Origin: Vagococcus acidifermentans
GTDB taxonomy: Bacteria > Bacillota > Bacilli > Lactobacillales > Vagococcaceae
Length of the DNA stretch: 64,000 nucleotides
Assembly (NCBI RefSeq): GCF_003987655.1
Contig: NZ_NGKC01000001.1
Coordinates: 1-64,000, forward strand
Reading direction: 5' to 3'
The notes beneath the pieces are model-generated. The model worked only from the letters and a program-made list of their open reading frames with translations, had not been told where the DNA came from and searched no databases. This document shows, one piece after another, positions 59,759-64,000 of the stretch. Made by a program: the position numbers and the translations under genes. Position 1 is the stretch's first letter. Each line of letters starts with the position of its first letter.

Positions 59759-60148
59759 ATGGTAGCAAAAAAAGTGACGAGAAAACGTCGTGTGAAAAAG
59801 AATATTGAAGCAGGTGTTGCACATATTCACTCTACTTTCAATAATACTATCGTCATGCTGACGGATGTACATGGTAATGCAATTGCCTGGTCATCTGCAG
59901 GTGCGTTAGGTTTTAAAGGAAGTAAAAAATCTACGCCATTCGCAGCGCAAATGGCAGCAGAAACAGCTGCAAAGGCAGCAATGGAGCATGGTTTGAAAAC
60001 TGTTGATGTAACTGTTAAGGGACCAGGTTCAGGACGTGAAGCGGCAATCCGTTCTTTACAGGCAACTGGACTGGAAGTAACAGCAATTCGTGACGTTACA
60101 CCAGTACCTCATAATGGTTGTCGCCCTCCGAAACGCCGTCGTGTTTAA
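59759..60148 (+). CDS. rpsK: 30S ribosomal protein S11
   Basis: A 129-residue platform protein ([37 protein letters not shown]). GGGAGG upstream. Confidence 0.98.
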   Translation: MVAKKVTRKRRVKKNIEAGVAHIHSTFNNTIVMLTDVHGNAIAWSSAGALGFKGSKKSTPFAAQMAAETAAKAAMEHGLKTVDVTVKGPGSGREAAIRSLQATGLEVTAIRDVTPVPHNGCRPPKRRRV

Positions 60149-60231
60149 TGGGAGAGTTCATATATTTGATTAAGAACTTCGGCGACATTGAACAACAGAC
60201 ACTTTTCGTTTTGAAAGGGGTATAGAGAAGA

Positions 60232-61170
60232 ATGATTGAATTTGAAAAACCAAGAATCACGAAGATTGATGAAGATAGAGATTATGGCAAGTTCGTCATC
60301 GAACCGCTTGAAAGAGGCTATGGTACAACCCTAGGTAATTCTTTACGTCGTATTTTGTTGTCTTCTCTTCCCGGAGCTGCTATTACCAATCTGCAAATAG
60401 ATGGTGTATTACATGAATTCTCCACGATTAAAGGCGTTAGAGAAGATGTCACGCAAATCATACTGAACATGAAAGGTCTGGCCTTAAAACTCTATACTGA
60501 AGAAGAAAGAACGTTAGAGATTGACATGACAGGTCCGGCCACAGTTACAGCGGGAGATATTATCACCGACAGTGATGTGGAAATCATGAATAAAGATATG
60601 TTTATCTGCAGCATCGCAGAAGGTGCGACATTCCGCGCCAGCTTGACTGTCAAACCCGGACGGGGATATGTACAGGCAGAAGAAAACAAGTCTGAGGATA
60701 TGCCGATTGGCGTATTACCGGTTGATTCTATCTACACACCAGTCAGTCGTGTGAACTATCAGGTTGAAAATACCCGTGTTGGACGTCGTGATGATTTTGA
60801 TAAGCTGACTTTGGACGTCTGGACTGACGGTTCGATTGCTCCACAGGAAGCCATTAGTTTGGCGGCAAAAATCTTGACTGAGCATTTAGATATTTTTGTC
60901 AATCTGACTGATGAAGCGAAAAATGCTGAGATCATGATTGAAAAAGAAGAAACACAAAAAGAAAAGATGTTGGAAACAACTATCGAAGAATTGGATCTTT
61001 CGGTCCGTTCATACAACTGTTTGAAACGTGCTGGTATCAACACGTTACAGGAACTAACGAATAAATCCGAAGCCGAAATGATTAAAGTCCGCAACTTGGG
61101 ACGTAAATCATTAGAGGAAGTCAAGGCGAAACTGGCAGATTTGGAACTTAGTTTACGCCAAGATGATTAG
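60232..61170 (+). CDS. rpoA: RNA polymerase subunit alpha
   Basis: A 312-residue protein: N-terminal assembly domain ([20 protein letters not shown]) and C-terminal DNA/activator-binding domain ([20 protein letters not shown]) joined by a charged linker ([16 protein letters not shown]). Confidence 0.98.
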   Translation: MIEFEKPRITKIDEDRDYGKFVIEPLERGYGTTLGNSLRRILLSSLPGAAITNLQIDGVLHEFSTIKGVREDVTQIILNMKGLALKLYTEEERTLEIDMTGPATVTAGDIITDSDVEIMNKDMFICSIAEGATFRASLTVKPGRGYVQAEENKSEDMPIGVLPVDSIYTPVSRVNYQVENTRVGRRDDFDKLTLDVWTDGSIAPQEAISLAAKILTEHLDIFVNLTDEAKNAEIMIEKEETQKEKMLETTIEELDLSVRSYNCLKRAGINTLQELTNKSEAEMIKVRNLGRKSLEEVKAKLADLELSLRQDD

Positions 61171-61193
61171 TGAATTAAAGGAGGGAACACGAC

Positions 61194-61580
61194 GTGAGTT
61201 ATCGTAAATTAGGGCGCACAAGCAGCCAAAGAAAAGCGATGTTACGTGATTTAACAACAGATTTAATCATAAACGAGCGTATCGTAACGACAGAAGCACG
61301 TGCGAAGGAAGTTCGTTCAACTGCTGAAAAAATGATTACTTTAGGCAAACGCGGAGATCTTCATGCACGCCGTCAAGCTGCCGCATTCGTTAGAAACGAA
61401 TATTTGGAAGCAAGACTGGATGAGTCTGGCGAAAACATCATTGAACAAACAGCTTTGCAAAAATTATTTGATGATATCGCACCTCGCTACGCAGATCGCC
61501 AAGGCGGCTATACACGTATCCTTAAAAAAGGACAAAGACGTGGGGATGCTGCACCGATGGTTATTCTGGAGCTTGTTTAA
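61194..61580 (+). CDS. rplQ: 50S ribosomal protein L17
   Basis: A 128-residue protein with GTG start ([20 protein letters not shown]). AAGGAGGG upstream. Last gene of the alpha operon; a structured RNA follows. Confidence 0.98.
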   Translation: MSYRKLGRTSSQRKAMLRDLTTDLIINERIVTTEARAKEVRSTAEKMITLGKRGDLHARRQAAAFVRNEYLEARLDESGENIIEQTALQKLFDDIAPRYADRQGGYTRILKKGQRRGDAAPMVILELV

Positions 61581-61596
61581 TTAAATACTATAACAT

Positions 61597-61715
61597 CACT
61601 TTATAGATGATTTATCAGAGTGTTACGATGTTGGGGGTAGTCCTCCGAGTCTAGCTCAGCACTACTCTCTAACGTACTGTTAGAGAGTAGGCACTCATCA
61701 TAAAGTGCTTTTTTA
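61597..61715 (+). ncRNA. L17 downstream element-like RNA (3' UTR of rplQ)
   Basis: An outer helix joins CACTTTAT-A-GATG (61597-61609) plus AGTG (61619-61622) with CACTCATCATAAAGTG (61692-61707). It encloses three hairpins: GGGGG-TAGT-CCTCC, GAG-TCTAG-CTC, and a perfect 12-bp stem CTACTCTCTAAC (61662-61673) / GTTAGAGAGTAG (61679-61690). A T-run (61709-61715) follows. Position and multi-branched form match the L17DE motif, reported from comparative genomics in Lactobacillales downstream of rplQ; function unknown. It probably also acts as the operon's terminator. Consensus match not verified. Confidence 0.7.
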
Positions 61716-61846
61716 TATACAAATTTGCTTTGAGTTATAGTAAGATAGTGGTATGTTGACTTTTATAAAATGTTTTTTTGTGATTTCATCGAAAATTAGA
61801 AAAAAGCATGTTTATCCAAAATAAATACATGAGGGTGTTGGAGTCA

Positions 61847-62689
61847 GTGACAGAACCTTTAATAGAAATCAATCAAATTGCATATAAATATCAAGGGCAA
61901 GATGATCGCAAGGCGCTTGATGATGTGTCTCTGAAAGTTTTTCCGAATGAGTGGGTGGCGTTAATCGGCCACAATGGTTCCGGCAAATCGACTTTGGCAA
62001 AAACGATTAATGGGCTGATTTTACCGGATGAGGGAACGATTACTATTAAAGGTAAGCCTCTCAAGGAAGAAACGATTTGGGATGTCCGCCGCACAATCGG
62101 CATGGTGTTTCAAAATCCGGATAATCAGTTTGTCGGGTCGACAGTTGAGGATGATGTGGCATTCGGGCTGGAAAATCAGGGAATTCCCCGTGAGGATATG
62201 TTGCAGCGGGTATCGCAGGCGCTTGAACAGGTTAGAATGAGTGAATTCTCAACTAAAGAGCCTGCCCGGCTGTCAGGCGGCCAGAAACAGCGTGTAGCTA
62301 TTGCCGGCGTCATTGCGCTGCGTCCTGACGTGATCATCCTAGATGAGGCGACGTCCATGCTTGACCCTCAAGGGCGGCGCGAGGTCATTGAGACAATTGA
62401 AAAAATAAAAGAAGAAGAAAATTTGACGGTCATTTCTATTACACACGATATTGACGAGGCGGCAAACGCCAGCCGTGTACTGGTCATGAAGCAAGGGACG
62501 ATTATTAAGGAAGGCACACCGGAAGCGATCTTCTCTGAGGGGGATAAGCTGATTGAGTGGGGGCTGGACGTGCCGTTTCCTGAGAAATTAAAGAGTGCAT
62601 TGGCGAAAAAAGGCGTCACAGTACCTGAGGGATACTTGACAGAGGAAGGATTGGTTGATTGGCTATGGACATCCAGTTTGAAAAAGTAA
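61847..62689 (+). CDS. ecfA1: ECF transporter ATPase EcfA1
   Basis: A 280-residue ATPase of the shared vitamin/metal ECF module. Walker [21 protein letters not shown]-loop [20 protein letters not shown], signature [14 protein letters not shown], Walker [17 protein letters not shown] 61847 ([15 protein letters not shown]) is 9 nt after GAGGGTG; ATG 61829 is an alternative. Overlaps ecfA2 by 25 bp. Confidence 0.95.
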   Translation: MTEPLIEINQIAYKYQGQDDRKALDDVSLKVFPNEWVALIGHNGSGKSTLAKTINGLILPDEGTITIKGKPLKEETIWDVRRTIGMVFQNPDNQFVGSTVEDDVAFGLENQGIPREDMLQRVSQALEQVRMSEFSTKEPARLSGGQKQRVAIAGVIALRPDVIILDEATSMLDPQGRREVIETIEKIKEEENLTVISITHDIDEAANASRVLVMKQGTIIKEGTPEAIFSEGDKLIEWGLDVPFPEKLKSALAKKGVTVPEGYLTEEGLVDWLWTSSLKK

Positions 62690-63543
62690 ATTTTACCTAT
62701 CAGCCGAATACGCCTTTTGAACAGCGTGTGCTTTATGATATTGACTTGGATATAAAAGCGGGCAGCTATACAGCGCTAGTCGGGCATACCGGCAGCGGCA
62801 AGTCCACACTGCTGCAGCATTTGAATGCACTGCTGAAGCCGACGAGCGGGAAGGTAACACTGGGAGACCGTGTCATTTTACCGGAGACAAGTAATAAAAA
62901 TTTAAAACCGATACGGAAAAAAGTCGGGATTGTGTTCCAATTTCCGGAAGCCCAATTGTTTGAAGAAACAGTGGCAAGGGATATCGCGTTTGGTCCGAAA
63001 AATTTCGGAGTTTCCGAGGAAGAGGCATTGCAGCTAGCAAAGGACACGCTGACGATGGTCGGACTGGACGAGAGTTATATGGAGCGCTCGCCGTTTGATT
63101 TATCCGGCGGACAGATGCGGCGGGTGGCCATTGCCGGTGTGTTGGCAATGGAGCCGGAAGTCATTGTCTTGGACGAACCGACTGCCGGACTGGACCCTGA
63201 AGGCCGGAAAGAGATGATGGAGATGTTTTATCATCTGCATGAGGAACATCAGCTGACCGTTGTCCTAGTGACGCATTTAATGGATGATGTTGCGGAGTTT
63301 GCCGATCAGATGATTGTGTTGGAAAAGGGCAGGATTCAGAAAAACGGTACGCCGCGGGAAGTTTTTTCCGATTTTGAATGGCTGGAAAGCAAGCAGTTAG
63401 GAGTCCCTACGGCGACACGGTTCGCGCTGCGGTTAAAGGAAAAGGGGCTATCTTTAAGGAAATTGCCGCTGACCGCGGATGAATTAGCTGATGAACTGGT
63501 CTGGCTGATGACAGAAAACGGGAAGTCGGGTGATGTGTTATGA
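62665..63543 (+). CDS. ecfA2: ECF transporter ATPase EcfA2
   Basis: A 292-residue partner ATPase. Walker [40 protein letters not shown], signature [17 protein letters not shown], Walker [24 protein letters not shown] 62665 follows GAGGAAGGA; TTG 62659 is the longer frame. Stop overlaps the ecfT start. Confidence 0.95.
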   Translation: MDIQFEKVNFTYQPNTPFEQRVLYDIDLDIKAGSYTALVGHTGSGKSTLLQHLNALLKPTSGKVTLGDRVILPETSNKNLKPIRKKVGIVFQFPEAQLFEETVARDIAFGPKNFGVSEEEALQLAKDTLTMVGLDESYMERSPFDLSGGQMRRVAIAGVLAMEPEVIVLDEPTAGLDPEGRKEMMEMFYHLHEEHQLTVVLVTHLMDDVAEFADQMIVLEKGRIQKNGTPREVFSDFEWLESKQLGVPTATRFALRLKEKGLSLRKLPLTADELADELVWLMTENGKSGDVL

Positions 63544-64000
63544 TGGACAAACTGATTCTCGGCAGGTTTATCCCGGGAGATTCTGTCGTTCACAGACTTG
63601 ATCCGCGGACCAAGCTGGTTGCCAGTTTTTATTTTATTGCCATTATTTTCCTTTGTAATAATTTTGCGTCATTTGGGTTGATGCTTGCGTTTACGTTTTT
63701 TGCGATACTTATGTCCCGCATTGATATAAAGTTCTTCTTGCGGGGTGTCAGGCCGCTTATCTGGCTGATTTTGTTTACGGTGATGCTGCAGGTTTTGTTC
63801 ACCAGAGGCGGGGAGGAGTATTTCAGCTGGGGATTTATCGCGATAACCAAGTACGGTCTGCAAAACGGTGTGTTTATCTTTTTCCGTTTCGTGATGATTA
63901 TTATGATGTCTACGCTATTGACGCTGACGACACCGCCGCTGTCACTGGCCGATGCCATTGAGTATTTGCTGAAGCCGCTCAAGGTGTTTCGTTTTCCAGC
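63543..64000 (+). CDS. ecfT: ECF transporter transmembrane protein EcfT, partial
   Basis: The first 152 residues of the scaffold subunit; the gene runs off the window. It begins [20 protein letters not shown], then PRTKLVASFYFIAIIFLCNN, and hydrophobic helices follow. The coupling-helix Ala-Arg-Gly motifs lie further downstream, outside the window. It would serve various S components, including the one at 4691-5242. Start could also be the adjacent ATG 63540. Confidence 0.92.
   Translation, partial: MDKLILGRFIPGDSVVHRLDPRTKLVASFYFIAIIFLCNNFASFGLMLAFTFFAILMSRIDIKFFLRGVRPLIWLILFTVMLQVLFTRGGEEYFSWGFIAITKYGLQNGVFIFFRFVMIIMMSTLLTLTTPPLSLADAIEYLLKPLKVFRFP

Overview
The window reads as a chromosomal segment of a low-to-moderate GC Gram-positive bacterium of the order Lactobacillales, most likely Enterococcaceae. 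This is inferred from gene order (rsmG-parA-parB-DUF951-ychF-guaB; deo cluster; gpmA/rpiA; str, S10, spc and alpha operons running into ecfA1-ecfA2-ecfT), from T-box-controlled serS, and from an RNA downstream of rplQ that resembles the lactic-acid-bacterial L17 downstream element. The genus cannot be fixed from sequence alone.

Layout. (1) 1-4.6 kb: end of a mobile island. An IS3-family element enters from the left and cuts a phage portal gene. It is followed by a fused prohead protease/major capsid gene, two head-completion genes, a terminator and one unrecognised cargo-like gene with its own promoter. No tail genes follow, which fits a capsid-forming satellite (PICI-like) or a badly truncated prophage. 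(2) 4.7-7.1 kb: a two-gene minus-strand unit (TudS-like desulfidase plus ECF transporter S component), a small GNAT acetyltransferase and dapB. (3) 7.2-19.1 kb: the most unusual part. A T-box-regulated prolyl-tRNA synthetase of the short archaeal/eukaryotic-like type precedes a selenocysteine-dependent D-proline reductase operon (prdC-prdA-small ORF-prdB-prdD-prdE-prdF-TSUP transporter), then selB. prdC and prdB each contain an in-frame UGA followed by a plausible bacterial SECIS hairpin. (4) 19.2-26.4 kb: conserved chromosome-partition and housekeeping block. (5) 26.4-40.5 kb: serS with its T-box (minus), then deoR and a nucleoside uptake and salvage cluster (deoC, pdp, cdd, bmpA-nupABC, deoB, pnp, deoD, a ROK protein). 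(6) 40.5-42 kb: rpiA-gpmA (minus). (7) 42-61.7 kb: str, S10, spc and alpha operons encoding translation factors, ribosomal proteins, SecY, adenylate kinase and RpoA. (8) 61.8-64 kb: ecfA1-ecfA2 and the start of ecfT.

How the parts fit. PrdF racemises L-proline to D-proline. PrdA (pyruvoyl) and PrdB (Sec) reduce it to 5-aminovalerate, with electrons probably delivered by the selenoprotein PrdC. SelB is needed to read the two UGA codons; selA, selD and tRNA-Sec are not seen here. The nucleoside cluster imports nucleosides, splits them and feeds deoxyribose phosphate into central metabolism. The ECF ATPases and EcfT at the right end are the general energising module that the S component at 4.7 kb would need.

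A separate oddity lies between tuf and rpsJ. A perfect 19-bp inverted repeat flanks 173 bp, and flipping that segment restores reading-frame continuity across its right border. This indicates a past inversion or an invertible segment inside a decayed gene.
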